43,604 nucleotides of DNA. It comes from Ruminococcus sp. Phil15 (GTDB lineage Bacteria; Bacillota; Clostridia; Oscillospirales; Ruminococcaceae). This document shows, piece by piece, positions 24,070 to 32,737 of this stretch (within the stretch, counting starts at the first letter, position 1; each line of letters opens with the position of its first letter). The notes under the pieces were generated by a model. That model made no database searches, was not told where the DNA came from, and saw only the letters and a list, made by a program, of their open reading frames with translations. A program made the position numbers and the translations under genes. The stretch covers positions 312,402 through 356,005 of the forward strand of contig MSHC01000034.1 in NCBI GenBank assembly GCA_001940995.1. The letters are read 5' to 3'.

Positions 24070-26145
24070 TTAGAGCTTTATTTCAACAGAAACGCAGTCT
24101 GTACCGGAAAGCTTACAGCTAAGCTCGTCAGGCTGATGCGTACCGCAGTAGAGAGTAAACTTGTCCCCTCTTACCGCTCTGACGCCGTTATCATCAACGC
24201 TTGTGAAGCATAGCGTATTCATCGGGATTGTAACTGTAAGCTTCTGACCTGCCGAGAGCTTTACTCTCTTAAATCCGCACAGGCTGTAATTTGTAACTGC
24301 GTCTGAACAGTAGTCCTTGATATAAAGCTGTAAAACATCTTCAGCGTCTATACCGCTCTTGTTCTCAACTGTTACAGTAGCCTTGAAATCAGAGTACGAA
24401 AGATCGCTGACCTCTGTTTTAGCATAGCTGAGTCCGTAGCCGAACGGATAGAGAATATTATCCGAGCAGTAGCGGTATGTTCTTCCTGACATAGAGTAAT
24501 CTGTAAAGTCAGAAAGCTTGTCAGTATCGACATAGAATGTAACAGGGAGTTTTGCCGATGGTGAAACATCGCCAAAGAGTATTTCAGCAAGCGCCTTACC
24601 GCCCTCTGCACCCGGATACCATACATGGATAAGTGCGTCTACGTCGGCTTCTATATTTATTGCACTGCCTGCCGCGCAAACTACGATAACAGGCTTACCT
24701 GTTTTCTTGATTTCGGAAAGGAGAATCCTCTGACTTTCGGGAAGTCTGATATCCTTCTTGTCGCCTGATGAGAACTCGTTTCCTGTATCGCCCTCCTCAC
24801 CCTCGATCGTGGAGTCAAGTCCGAGGCAAAGAACAGCTACATCGGAGCGCTTTGCTACTGCAACGGCTTCAGCAATCCTGTCGTTAGCCTGTGCGAGTCC
24901 AGAGCATCTGTCCTTATAGAGATGACAGCCTTCGGAGAACAATACCCTGCCGTCAAATCTGTCCTGTATACCGGTAAGGAATGTTGTATATCTGTCAGAT
25001 GTTCCATTGTAGTTACCCTCGAGAGCAATCTTGCTGTCGCTGTTAGGGCCGATAACTGCGATCGTCTTGATATCCCTATTAAGCGGAAGAACGCCGTTAT
25101 TTGCAAGGAGCACCATCGACTTTCTTGCTGCATCGAGAGAAACAGCCTTATGTTCGTCGCAGGCAACAATTTCATAAGGTATGCTGTCGTATTCAGTAAC
25201 GTCGTCGAACATACCAAGTCTTATTCTCGTTCTCATTGCGTGAACGCAGGCGTTCCTGATGTCGTCCTCAGTGATAAGACCTTTATCAAGAGCTGTCATA
25301 ATATGCTGATAGGTACAGCCGCAGTTTACGTCACAGCCAGCTTTTAGTGCAAGCGCCGTTGACTCAGCAGGACACTCGGTAAGGCCGTGATGCTCGTGGA
25401 AGTCTCTGACAGCCCAGCAGTCGGAAACGAAATAGCCGTTAAATCCCCATTCTTTAAGCTTTGACATAAAAAGGCTGTGAGCGCAGGAGGCTTCGCCGTT
25501 TACACGGTTGTATGCGCCCATTACGCTTTCTACCTTTGCGTCCTTGACGAGTGCTTCAAAAGCCGGGAAATATGTTTCTTCCATATCCTTTGGCGTTGCT
25601 ACTGCATTAAACTCGTGTCTGAGGTTTTCAGGACCGCTGTGTACAGCCATGTGCTTAGCACAAGCGGCAGTCTTGAGAACTTCACCGTCACCCTGGAGTC
25701 CCTTAACGTAAGCCTTGCCGCACTCGGTCGTAAGATACGGGTCTTCACCGTAAGTTTCGTGGCCTCTGCCCCAGCGTGGGTCACGGAAGATATTGATATT
25801 AGGAGCCCATATCGTAAGACCCTTATAAATATCTGTATCGCCGTAAGCCTGATATACATTATATTTCGCTCTTGCTTCCGTTGCGGTAATATCGCCCGCT
25901 TTTTCTACAAGCTCTGTATCAAATGTAGCGGCAAGACCGATAGCCTGTGGAAACATTGTCGCAACGCCTGACCTTGCAAGTCCGTGAAGTCCCTCATTCC
26001 ACCAGTTATAGGACGGGATACCAAGTCTTTCTATTGCAGGAGCATCATATCTGAGCTGTCCTGCCATTTCACTGACTGTCATTTCAGAAACAAGCGCTTC
26101 TGCTCTTTCCTGCGCAGAAAGAGATTTATCAAGATATTTCTTCAT
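24070..26145 (-). CDS. Glycoside hydrolase family 3 (beta-xylosidase/beta-glucosidase-like)
   Basis: 691 residues, the size of GH3 exo-glycosidases. The N-terminal TIM barrel has NWWNEGLHGLARSGVAT (48-63), PNINIFRDPRWGRGHETYGEDP (115-136, split), KHMAVHSGPENLRHEFNA (164-181) and the nucleophile Asp242 in YFVSDCWAV. A C-terminal alpha/beta sandwich (VIGPNSDSKIALEGNYNG, KRSDVAVLCLGLDSTIEGE with the acid/base Glu) and a fibronectin-III-like tail (ELSCKL... region) follow. The NWWNEGLHG motif points to the xylosidase-type subgroup. No signal peptide: intracellular. Start at 26145 was chosen because AAGGAAT precedes it and the longer frame would include the promoter. Confidence 0.9.
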   Translation of the reverse strand: MKKYLDKSLSAQERAEALVSEMTVSEMAGQLRYDAPAIERLGIPSYNWWNEGLHGLARSGVATMFPQAIGLAATFDTELVEKAGDITATEARAKYNVYQAYGDTDIYKGLTIWAPNINIFRDPRWGRGHETYGEDPYLTTECGKAYVKGLQGDGEVLKTAACAKHMAVHSGPENLRHEFNAVATPKDMEETYFPAFEALVKDAKVESVMGAYNRVNGEASCAHSLFMSKLKEWGFNGYFVSDCWAVRDFHEHHGLTECPAESTALALKAGCDVNCGCTYQHIMTALDKGLITEDDIRNACVHAMRTRIRLGMFDDVTEYDSIPYEIVACDEHKAVSLDAARKSMVLLANNGVLPLNRDIKTIAVIGPNSDSKIALEGNYNGTSDRYTTFLTGIQDRFDGRVLFSEGCHLYKDRCSGLAQANDRIAEAVAVAKRSDVAVLCLGLDSTIEGEEGDTGNEFSSGDKKDIRLPESQRILLSEIKKTGKPVIVVCAAGSAINIEADVDALIHVWYPGAEGGKALAEILFGDVSPSAKLPVTFYVDTDKLSDFTDYSMSGRTYRYCSDNILYPFGYGLSYAKTEVSDLSYSDFKATVTVENKSGIDAEDVLQLYIKDYCSDAVTNYSLCGFKRVKLSAGQKLTVTIPMNTLCFTSVDDNGVRAVRGDKFTLYCGTHQPDELSCKLSGTDCVSVEIKL

Positions 26146-26160
26146 ATAAAATTCCTTTCT

Positions 26161-26188
26161 GATTGCTAAGCAATCTAAAACGATTACA
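26161..26188. promoter_or_regulatory. Possible operator (cre-like and palindromic) in the GH3 leader
   Basis: TGTAATCGTTTTAG (26175-26188 read on the minus strand) matches the CcpA cre consensus TGWAANCGNTNWCA except at the last two positions. It lies directly downstream of the GH3 -10 box. Next to it is GATTGC-TAA-GCAATC (26161-26175), a perfect inverted repeat. Either could repress GH3 in the presence of preferred sugars; inference only. Confidence 0.4.
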
Positions 26189-26194
26189 TAGCCT

Positions 26195-26223
26195 ATTATA
26201 GCACATAACTTTATAAAATTCAA
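26195..26223 (-). promoter_or_regulatory. Promoter of the GH3 gene
   Basis: On the minus strand TTGAAT (26218-26223), 17 bp, TATAAT (26195-26200). Its -35 lies 2 bp from the -35 of the divergent promoter at 26226-26254. Confidence 0.75.
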
Positions 26224-26225
26224 GC

Positions 26226-26254
26226 TTGATTTTAGAAATACTTAATGCTACAAT
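26226..26254 (+). promoter_or_regulatory. Promoter of the possible cysteine-peptidase gene
   Basis: TTGATT (26226-26231), 17 bp, TACAAT (26249-26254), extended -10 TGC. Back-to-back with the GH3 promoter. Confidence 0.7.
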
Positions 26255-26282
26255 AGAAATATAAAATTGATACTTTGAGGTA

Positions 26283-26990
26283 GTGATAATACTGGAATGG
26301 ATAAGGTTTTCCGAATTTGACAAAACACGCCGCTTGCACAAACGTGCTTACGACAATTATATAAGAAACGGGCAAATCGGCATAAAGACACAAACGTCCG
26401 ATGACGTGCCGGAATGTGACTGTTTAAAAAGCAACTCGCCGCTTGCAGGCAGGTATTCCAGCGTTACAAAGCTGTGGGGAAGAAATATTCTGCGTGCTCA
26501 ATACAGCGGAAACTTTCCTATTATGAAATTTGGAAGAGCCAGAATGTCTAAAACCTGCTGCGAAGTTATCGGAACATACAATGCGCTGAAGCTATGTGGT
26601 GCGTTTGACAATGACGCAGATTTTGACGGCTTTTTCAGGCTTGCCGCAGAATTTGAGGTCAATGCTCTGTTCCTACTAAAGACGGGACACTTTGGTTCTA
26701 ACCCCTTTAAAATCCGCAGGTGTCTTGATGCCTACGACATAGCTTTTGATGAATACAGGAGCGTTGCTAAGCTTGACAGCAGGCTCACTGACGGAGATAT
26801 TGCGATAGTCGGGTACAGGCATCACCTAGTTTGTATGCACGTTTTTTGCTGTGTGAAAGAACGCGAAAAGATCATTTCGATAAACAGAGGCAGCGGTTGT
26901 CTCTACAATTGGGAAAACGGCTCAGTTTCTCAGTGCCTTAAAAAAGGAAAATTCTTAGTAGGATACATACTGAAAAACGACAAGGAATAA
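26283..26990 (+). CDS. Uncharacterised protein with papain-like cysteine peptidase pattern
   Basis: 235 residues from a GTG start 2 nt behind TGAGG, an unusually close ribosome binding site; no in-frame ATG lies near, so the true start is uncertain. SKTCCEVIGTYNALKLCG (89-106, C92 or C93), GYRHHLVCMHVFCC (177-190, His186) and ISINRG (Asn201) give a Cys-His-Asn order as in papain/C39-like folds, a pattern recalled for a family of uncharacterised clostridial proteins ('CE.IA.YNAL'). No signal peptide. It could be a cysteine peptidase or a toxin-like enzyme. It shares a divergent promoter region with GH3. Confidence 0.6.
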   Translation: MIILEWIRFSEFDKTRRLHKRAYDNYIRNGQIGIKTQTSDDVPECDCLKSNSPLAGRYSSVTKLWGRNILRAQYSGNFPIMKFGRARMSKTCCEVIGTYNALKLCGAFDNDADFDGFFRLAAEFEVNALFLLKTGHFGSNPFKIRRCLDAYDIAFDEYRSVAKLDSRLTDGDIAIVGYRHHLVCMHVFCCVKEREKIISINRGSGCLYNWENGSVSQCLKKGKFLVGYILKNDKE

Positions 26991-27007
26991 TACTTCCCTG
27001 TCGTTTT
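26974..27007. terminator. Bidirectional terminator overlapping the 3' end of the peptidase-like gene
   Basis: AAAACGACA (26974-26982) pairs with TGTCGTTTT (26999-27007). It works for the plus-strand gene and for the convergent Nudix/ABC operon, whose 3' end is at 27012. Confidence 0.8.
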
Positions 27008-27011
27008 GTAT

Positions 27012-27465
27012 TTATGGAGCTACACCGAAGAAATAGCTTTTTCCGTTTTGCGTTCTGCCGTTGTATGGCAGATTTGCAAGGCCGTCTTTATCTGACATCG
27101 TACAGCGGATGAGAGATTTTGTAAATTCTGCGACATCTTCACGGCTGAGCGCATCGTCAACATCCATCCACAGCATTATCCGATGTAGGAGTGCCTGAGA
27201 TATATTTTGCCGAGAAAACCACATACCAGTCTTTGGCGTTAAACCTGATTCCGATAATTCTTTCAGGTTCTACCTCAACGCTGGTTTCTTCCATAAACTC
27301 ACGTTTTACGGCATCGACCGGACTCTCTCCATACTCGACATATCCGCCCGGCGTTATAAGCAGACCCTTGCCGTTTCCGTATGTATGCCTTGCGAGCAGA
27401 ACTTTTCCGTTCTTTATAACAACGCCTGCTACAGACTGACACCAGTTTGTATTGTTTTTCTCCAT
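27012..27465 (-). pseudogene. Nudix hydrolase, frameshifted
   Basis: The first frame (start 27465, MEKNNTNWCQSVAGVVIKNG) has a full Nudix box GYVEYGESPVDAVKREFMEET (residues about 41-61; G-x5-E-x7-REx2EE, with Ser at the Gly after EET). It stops after SDNAVDGC at 27157. The continuation (LWMDVDDALSREDVAEFTKS to GVAP*) is in the other frame ending at 27012. The shift is near 27170-27185. Normal Nudix proteins have a C-terminal helix equivalent to WMDVDDALSRED, so it is a single-nucleotide lesion or sequencing error. Function would have been hydrolysis of a nucleoside diphosphate derivative. Confidence 0.78.
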
Positions 27466-27485
27466 TGCATTTCACCTCAAAATTT

Positions 27486-30185
27486 TTAGTAGTTTTCGTT
27501 TCTAAGAGCGTCCATAATGTTCTGGGGCTTCATCTTACGAATTGAATAGATCATCGTTACAAACACGACCGAGAACACTACAAGCGCCGAGAACAGAATT
27601 GCGCCGATTGTTGCACCAGAAATGAAAAAGGCGTAAATGTCGGCTCCGTAGTGTATCAGAACAGAAATCAAAACAGAAATTGGAACACTTATGAGAAATG
27701 CCTTTGTTCCATACAGCATACACTCAAAATTGAGCAGTTTTCTTATATCAGAATCGGACATTCCGACAGATTTCAAAATTGCAAACTCACGACTTCGCAA
27801 AATGAAGCTTGTGGAAATAGTATTGAAGGCATTTGCAATTGATATGAGTGACATTATGATTATAAAGCCGTATGCTAATACCTTGATGATAATGATTAGA
27901 TTAACGGTTTGTTGACCAATTGCGGCGTTATTATAAATATAGCCTTTTGGTAGTATTCCGTCTCCGAGATACTCATAGAGCGTTTTTTCGGTCATTTGGT
28001 TATCGGTTGAAGTTAATCGATATGTGCAGCTGTCAAAATGATATGAACTCTCAAGTACAGAATCTCTCAAGCTTAACGGTAAAATATATGCAAACCCTGA
28101 GATTTCATAGCTGTCCAAATAGAAAGGCAGGCTGTCAATAACGAAACCGACCTCAAGACTGATTGATTTTGATACTATTAGCAAATCGCCAATATACACG
28201 TCAAAGTTAACAAGTAACGTATCGGAGATATAGTTGATGACCATATTCTTAAATTTGTCTGCTATACCACTGCTTTTGTTATCGTCTTCATAAATAAAAG
28301 GCGGATAGTATTCATAGCTGACGGTAATTTTGCCTGCGTCTTCTTTAAGAATTTTATTTAATGACCCACTTTCCAAATCGTACATATCGTTATCATTGAA
28401 GAATATGGCTTTTATATTTTCCGTATCAAAGAACTCATCACGGTCAAGTTCGTTATCTTCAAGCATTTTTTTAAACCAAAAGTCATCAACGAATATTATT
28501 GTTGATGGAAATTTAATATTAATACCGTCTTCCGATATTTCATAGTCGTAATAGGTATCGTCACGGGGAAGATACTCCATAAGCATATCTTTTTGGAGTG
28601 TGGTTGATACCGCACTATCATATTGTATATACGCAACATCTGAAACAGTATCGATAGATTCAAAGATTTTTTTGGTATTCTTGATTTCTGCGTCAGAAAA
28701 GTCTGATTGATTGTTTCTAGATAACATATACGCAAAATCATAGGAGTTGTTAATAGTATCTGATTCTGTGTACGTTGCCACGTCGTCTATAAGGGTTGCC
28801 GAAGAAACAAACATAATAATGCTTGCAGAAAGGCTCAGTATCGTCGTAGTGTACTTTTTTCTGCTTCTTTTATAGTATTTATATCCGATAATCCCTGGCA
28901 TCCCGAAAAGCTTTCCGACAAACCACGGCGCTTTTTTTATCTTTTTTGCAGGTTTCTTCCGCTTATGATGTCTTATGGCGTCAATGGCGGATTTTTTTGT
29001 AACGCTCTTTGCAGGGATATACGCTGAAATAAATACAGTCAGAACGGACACAACACATGGTACGATTACAGAGAATGGCGTTATATTAAGCAGCAATACC
29101 GTGTTGTTAATATCATAAGCAAAAATCGAAAACTTTTCGCCCAAAAGCTTCACGACAATAGCAATTGCAGAAAGTCCAAGAGCAAGACCCAGAGGTATGC
29201 ATATCAAGCAAAGAAATAGTGCTTCATACATTACCATAGCACGGAGCTGACGTTTGGTAGAACCGACCGATAAAAGAATACCGAATTCTTTTGTTCTTTC
29301 GGAGGCGGACACTGAGATTGAAAACGTATTATAGATAAGAACTACAGATGAAATAACAACAAGAAGCACAAGAACTAATACAAATCCATCTAATCCTTCC
29401 CTGTATCCTTCACCTATTCCGAGAGCTGCCATCAGCTCATAGTTTACTTCTCTGTCAATATTATCAACATAATTTTCAGTCAAAAAGCTCAGGTAATCTT
29501 CCGGATTTGAAAGCTCAAAATATGCTTTGCAATCGGAAGCGTTCGTATTATTTTCATCAAACACTGTAAGAGCGTCATATCTAAAGAAAGACTCATAATC
29601 ATAGCTGGCTCTTTCATAAAATCCGACAACTGTGTAGCTTTTGGTTTCAAAACCGTCAAGATATTCATTATCATAGACATAAGAAGAAAGCTGATTATCA
29701 ATGGGAGCATCATTAAGGTATCTGCTTCCGACATCAAGACTGATGGTCTGCCCTAATGCATATGGAACATCGGAAAAATAATTAATTCTTAACGGGAGGA
29801 TTATTTCCGATGAGTTTTCAGGCATTCTGCCGGCGTTCAGATCGACAGACAAAAGCTCGATGTAATTACCGCCCATACCGACAATCCCCAGATACGGATA
29901 GATCGATTCATCTTCAGCATAGCCGAGGCATTGAGAGAAGCCATAGCTTTTTATGTAACCATTCTCATCAAAAACAGAAAGCTCACTGATTTCATAATAA
30001 TCGGAAATATGCCATGAGCCGCTTATATTCTTTGCATCTGCTTCCAGAAACTGCTGTAAACTTTCCGAAAATACCATAATCGCAGTTATCAGTGCAACCG
30101 AGAGGATAATGCCCAGCATGGTAATTATCGTTCTCGTCTTATTTCTTTTGAGAGTACTAAGGGTAACGTTACTCAGCACATTCAT
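27486..30185 (-). CDS. FtsX-like ABC transporter permease (two extracytoplasmic domains)
   Basis: 899 residues. One N-terminal membrane helix (residues 15-40, TRTIITMLGIILSVALITAI) is followed by a large outside domain (about 45-255), three helices (FTSX domain, about 258-395, GFVLVLVLLVVISSVVLIYN), a helix near 435-465, a second outside domain (470-750) and a final three-helix FTSX domain (760-890, ending RKMKPQNIMDALRNENY). This is the MacB/YknZ-type layout used to expel or relieve antimicrobial peptides, lipids or lipoproteins. It overlaps the ATPase by 4 bp. The nearby TCS suggests it responds to cell-envelope stress. Substrate is unknown. Confidence 0.85.
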   Translation of the reverse strand: MNVLSNVTLSTLKRNKTRTIITMLGIILSVALITAIMVFSESLQQFLEADAKNISGSWHISDYYEISELSVFDENGYIKSYGFSQCLGYAEDESIYPYLGIVGMGGNYIELLSVDLNAGRMPENSSEIILPLRINYFSDVPYALGQTISLDVGSRYLNDAPIDNQLSSYVYDNEYLDGFETKSYTVVGFYERASYDYESFFRYDALTVFDENNTNASDCKAYFELSNPEDYLSFLTENYVDNIDREVNYELMAALGIGEGYREGLDGFVLVLVLLVVISSVVLIYNTFSISVSASERTKEFGILLSVGSTKRQLRAMVMYEALFLCLICIPLGLALGLSAIAIVVKLLGEKFSIFAYDINNTVLLLNITPFSVIVPCVVSVLTVFISAYIPAKSVTKKSAIDAIRHHKRKKPAKKIKKAPWFVGKLFGMPGIIGYKYYKRSRKKYTTTILSLSASIIMFVSSATLIDDVATYTESDTINNSYDFAYMLSRNNQSDFSDAEIKNTKKIFESIDTVSDVAYIQYDSAVSTTLQKDMLMEYLPRDDTYYDYEISEDGINIKFPSTIIFVDDFWFKKMLEDNELDRDEFFDTENIKAIFFNDNDMYDLESGSLNKILKEDAGKITVSYEYYPPFIYEDDNKSSGIADKFKNMVINYISDTLLVNFDVYIGDLLIVSKSISLEVGFVIDSLPFYLDSYEISGFAYILPLSLRDSVLESSYHFDSCTYRLTSTDNQMTEKTLYEYLGDGILPKGYIYNNAAIGQQTVNLIIIIKVLAYGFIIIMSLISIANAFNTISTSFILRSREFAILKSVGMSDSDIRKLLNFECMLYGTKAFLISVPISVLISVLIHYGADIYAFFISGATIGAILFSALVVFSVVFVTMIYSIRKMKPQNIMDALRNENY

Positions 30186-30865
30186 CGTCTGAGCACCTCG
30201 TCCCTTGCAATCTTACCGTCCTCAATAGCTATAATACGGTCAGCCTGCAAAGCAATTTTTTCGTCATGGGTAATTACCACAAGCGTCTGGTTGTATTTTT
30301 CGTTAGAATACTTCAAAAGCTCGACAATCTCCTGACTGTTCTTGCTGTCAAGGTTGCCGGTAGGCTCATCGGCTAGGATTACGGCAGGAGCATTGAGCAA
30401 CGCTCTGCCTATTGAGACACGCTGTTGCTGTCCCCCGGAAAGCTGATTAGGGAAATTTTTTTCTTTGCCTGAAAGTCCGAGCATTCTTATAAGGTCGGAC
30501 AGTCTTTCCTTATTTACGGTCTGTCCGTCAAGGAGAAGCGGTAATGTAATGTTTTCCGTTACATTAAGAACGGGAATCAGGTTATAAAACTGATAGATAA
30601 TCCCTACCTGTCTGCGTCTGAACACAGCAAGCCTGTCGTCGTTCTGCTCATAGACATCGCATCCGTCCATATATACCTTGCCGTCTGTGGGCTTATCAAC
30701 GCCGCCCAGAATGTGCAGAAGCGTAGATTTTCCTGAGCCTGACGGACCGATTATTGCAACGAACTCGCCTTTATTTATTGAAAAAGAAACATTATTTAGA
30801 GCGTAGACAGGGTTATCCCTATCACCGTATATCTTGCTTAGGTTTTCTACTCTTATAAGCTCCAT
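30182..30865 (-). CDS. ABC transporter ATPase, MacB/BceA family
   Basis: 227 residues. Walker [14 protein letters not shown]-loop region [21 protein letters not shown], signature [15 protein letters not shown], Walker [14 protein letters not shown] and the H-loop [11 protein letters not shown] are all intact and typical of LolD/MacB/BceA ATPases. The start at 30865 ([14 protein letters not shown]) fits the family better than an ATG at 30877; neither has a strong ribosome binding site. It drives the FtsX-like permease encoded next (4-bp overlap). Confidence 0.92.
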   Translation of the reverse strand: MELIRVENLSKIYGDRDNPVYALNNVSFSINKGEFVAIIGPSGSGKSTLLHILGGVDKPTDGKVYMDGCDVYEQNDDRLAVFRRRQVGIIYQFYNLIPVLNVTENITLPLLLDGQTVNKERLSDLIRMLGLSGKEKNFPNQLSGGQQQRVSIGRALLNAPAVILADEPTGNLDSKNSQEIVELLKYSNEKYNQTLVVITHDEKIALQADRIIAIEDGKIARDEVLRR

Positions 30866-30900
30866 TAGAATTCTCATGAGGATAATATTTGTATATCACA

Positions 30901-30955
30901 ATTATAACTGCGAAGTATGACTTGCCGGTGACATTAAAGTGACTATACCGTCACC
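30901..30955 (-). promoter_or_regulatory. ABC operon promoter with three phased half-sites (probable response-regulator site)
   Basis: TATAAT lies at 30901-30906 on the minus strand, but the position 17 bp upstream has no -35 (ACCGGC). Instead the half-sites GTGAC (30928-30932), GTGAC (30939-30943) and GTCAC (30950-30954, inverted) are spaced exactly 11 bp, one helical turn, over the -35 region. Phased repeats in this place are typical of OmpR-family activators that substitute for the -35. The regulator is encoded at 31960-32634. The site begins 8 bp past the kinase stop. Confidence 0.6.
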
Positions 30956-30962
30956 CAAAGCG

Positions 30963-31967
30963 TTACACGGCAGATTTGTAAAATCTTACGGTAAATTCAG
31001 CGCCGCAGATTGTCCTGTTTTCTGCCTTAATACTGCCGTTTTGCTCCTTTATAATCATTCTTGCGAGGGCAAGACCTATACCGAAGCTATTGTTATTGGA
31101 CTTATCGCCCTTATAAAATCTTTCAAAGATGTGCGGCAGATCCTCCTTTGAGATACCGCAGCCTGTGTCGCTGATAATTATCTCGGAATAAAGCGGATTT
31201 TCAGATGCTTTTACAGAGAGAGTACCGCCTGACGGAGTATGCTCCATACAGTTTTTGAGGATATTTCCGACAGCCTCGAGCGTCCAGTCAATATCGCCGC
31301 AGAAGCTGCCGTCCGCCTCGATTTCAAGCGTTTGTTCACGAAGCTCAATCGGTACTAAAAGCGGAGAGCAGGCTTTTTTGATAAACTCGCTCATAGGTAG
31401 TTCCACCTTAGAGAATTCGACAGTTCCTGTGTCGAGCTTTGAGATCTTGAGAAGCGAGGTTATGAGCCAATCTATTCTTTTTAAAAGTTCTTTCAAATCC
31501 CTGCAATGCTTAATTCTCTGCTTTTCTGAGACATCAGGCTTAGAAAGCATTTCGACAATAAGGTTAATTGATGTTAATGGCGTTCTGATCTGGTGGGATA
31601 TATCTGCGATTGAATCTGCGAGGTACATTTTATCGCATTGCAAATTCTGCTGCTGCTCACGAAGTCTTACTGTCATTTTGTAAATTTCACTTTGAAGTAT
31701 TCCTATTTCGCCCTCAGAATAGTTGTCTATTAATATTTTATCGTTACCGTGGAGGATTTTGTCGATATCGGCTGAGAGCTTTGCTATCTTTCTATAGCGG
31801 ACGGCAGCCGACGCAGCATGGAGCAATATAAACACAAAACATATTACGGCGGAAGCTATGACATAATCTCTGGCAAAGATATATGCCATAACTACGACTA
31901 TAGTCGAAAACAGAATATGCAATATCATCGAGCGTTCAAATTCGGGATTTCTAAATAGCTTATTCAT
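30963..31967 (-). CDS. Sensor histidine kinase (intramembrane-sensing type)
   Basis: 334 residues. Two N-terminal helices (MILHILFSTIVVVMAYIF and VIASAVICFVFILLHAA) are joined by a short loop (ARDY), so there is no sizeable extracellular sensor domain, as in BceS-type intramembrane kinases. HisKA contains the phosphorylated His in DISHQIRTPLTSIN (about residue 130). The HATPase domain has NILKNCMEHTPSGG, SDTGCGI and FGIGLALARMI. It probably phosphorylates the OmpR-type regulator encoded directly before it (8-bp overlap). The transporter may act as cosensor, as known for Bce systems. Confidence 0.9.
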   Translation of the reverse strand: MNKLFRNPEFERSMILHILFSTIVVVMAYIFARDYVIASAVICFVFILLHAASAAVRYRKIAKLSADIDKILHGNDKILIDNYSEGEIGILQSEIYKMTVRLREQQQNLQCDKMYLADSIADISHQIRTPLTSINLIVEMLSKPDVSEKQRIKHCRDLKELLKRIDWLITSLLKISKLDTGTVEFSKVELPMSEFIKKACSPLLVPIELREQTLEIEADGSFCGDIDWTLEAVGNILKNCMEHTPSGGTLSVKASENPLYSEIIISDTGCGISKEDLPHIFERFYKGDKSNNNSFGIGLALARMIIKEQNGSIKAENRTICGAEFTVRFYKSAV

Positions 31968-32634
31968 TGTCTACCTTATAACCTATTCCTCTGATTGTTT
32001 TAATTATAGTAGGGTTTTGGGGGTCATTTTCAATCTTCTCACGCAGTCTTTTTATGTAAACTGTAAGAGTGTTGTCATTAACAAAGTCTCCTGCTATGTC
32101 CCACAGCGATTCAAGAAGCTGATTTCTTGTAAGGACGGCTCCCCTGTTATTTATGAACATAAGCAGAAGTCTGTACTCAAGAGCAGAAAGATAGAGATCA
32201 CGTCCGTTTTTGGTGGCTGTACCTTTGACGGTATCGACAGACACGTCCTCAAGCTTTACTACTGTTCCAACGCTTCCTGTGAGCCTTAATACATTCTTAA
32301 TTCTCAGAACAAGCTCCCGTGGTCTGAAAGGCTTTGCTATATAATCGTTTGCTCCAAGCTCAAAGCCTGTTACTGTGCTGTATTCGTCACCGGACGCTGT
32401 AAGAAAAATAACGGGCGTGTTAAATCTTTTCTTTATAGCAGAGCAAACGGCAAAGCCGTTTCCGTCTGTTAACGATACATCAAGTAATGCAAGGTCAAAG
32501 CGTTCTGTTTCTATTAATTTAAGAGCATTAGCCTGTCCGTCGGCAGAAATTATTGAAAAGCCCTCAGCCGACAGAAATTCAGTTAGATTTTTGACTATGC
32601 TTTTATCATCATCTACAATCAGTATTCTTGTCAT
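31960..32634 (-). CDS. OmpR-family response regulator
   Basis: 224 residues. Receiver domain with acidic pocket D8-D10 (LIVDDDKSIV), phospho-acceptor Asp in ALLDVSLTDG (about residue 54), TA in FLTAS and the Lys in YIAKPFRPREL. The C-terminal winged helix (YLSALEYRLLLMFINNRG, LTVYIKRLREKI) is of OmpR/PhoB type. Start at 32634 has GGAGAG in front. It likely binds the three half-sites at 30928-30954. Confidence 0.93.
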   Translation of the reverse strand: MTRILIVDDDKSIVKNLTEFLSAEGFSIISADGQANALKLIETERFDLALLDVSLTDGNGFAVCSAIKKRFNTPVIFLTASGDEYSTVTGFELGANDYIAKPFRPRELVLRIKNVLRLTGSVGTVVKLEDVSVDTVKGTATKNGRDLYLSALEYRLLLMFINNRGAVLTRNQLLESLWDIAGDFVNDNTLTVYIKRLREKIENDPQNPTIIKTIRGIGYKVDNE

Positions 32635-32665
32635 TATGTTTTCTCTCCTTTGTCTGTTTTGTTTG

Positions 32666-32694
32666 ATTATATCACAAATTTTGACAAAATACAA
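32666..32694 (-). promoter_or_regulatory. Promoter of the response-regulator/kinase operon
   Basis: On the minus strand TTGTAT (32689-32694), 17 bp, TATAAT (32666-32671) with extended -10 TGA. Confidence 0.75.
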
Positions 32695-32701
32695 CATAAA
32701 A

Positions 32702-32731
32702 ATACCGCCCGGTCATTTTGCCGAGCGATAC
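32702..32731 (-). terminator. Terminator of the DUF368 gene
   Basis: ATACCGCCCGG (32702-32712) pairs with CCGAGCGATAC (32721-32731) through an 11-bp stem with several G-U pairs on the minus strand, followed by TTTTTATG. Confidence 0.7.
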
Positions 32732-32737
32732 TAATAA

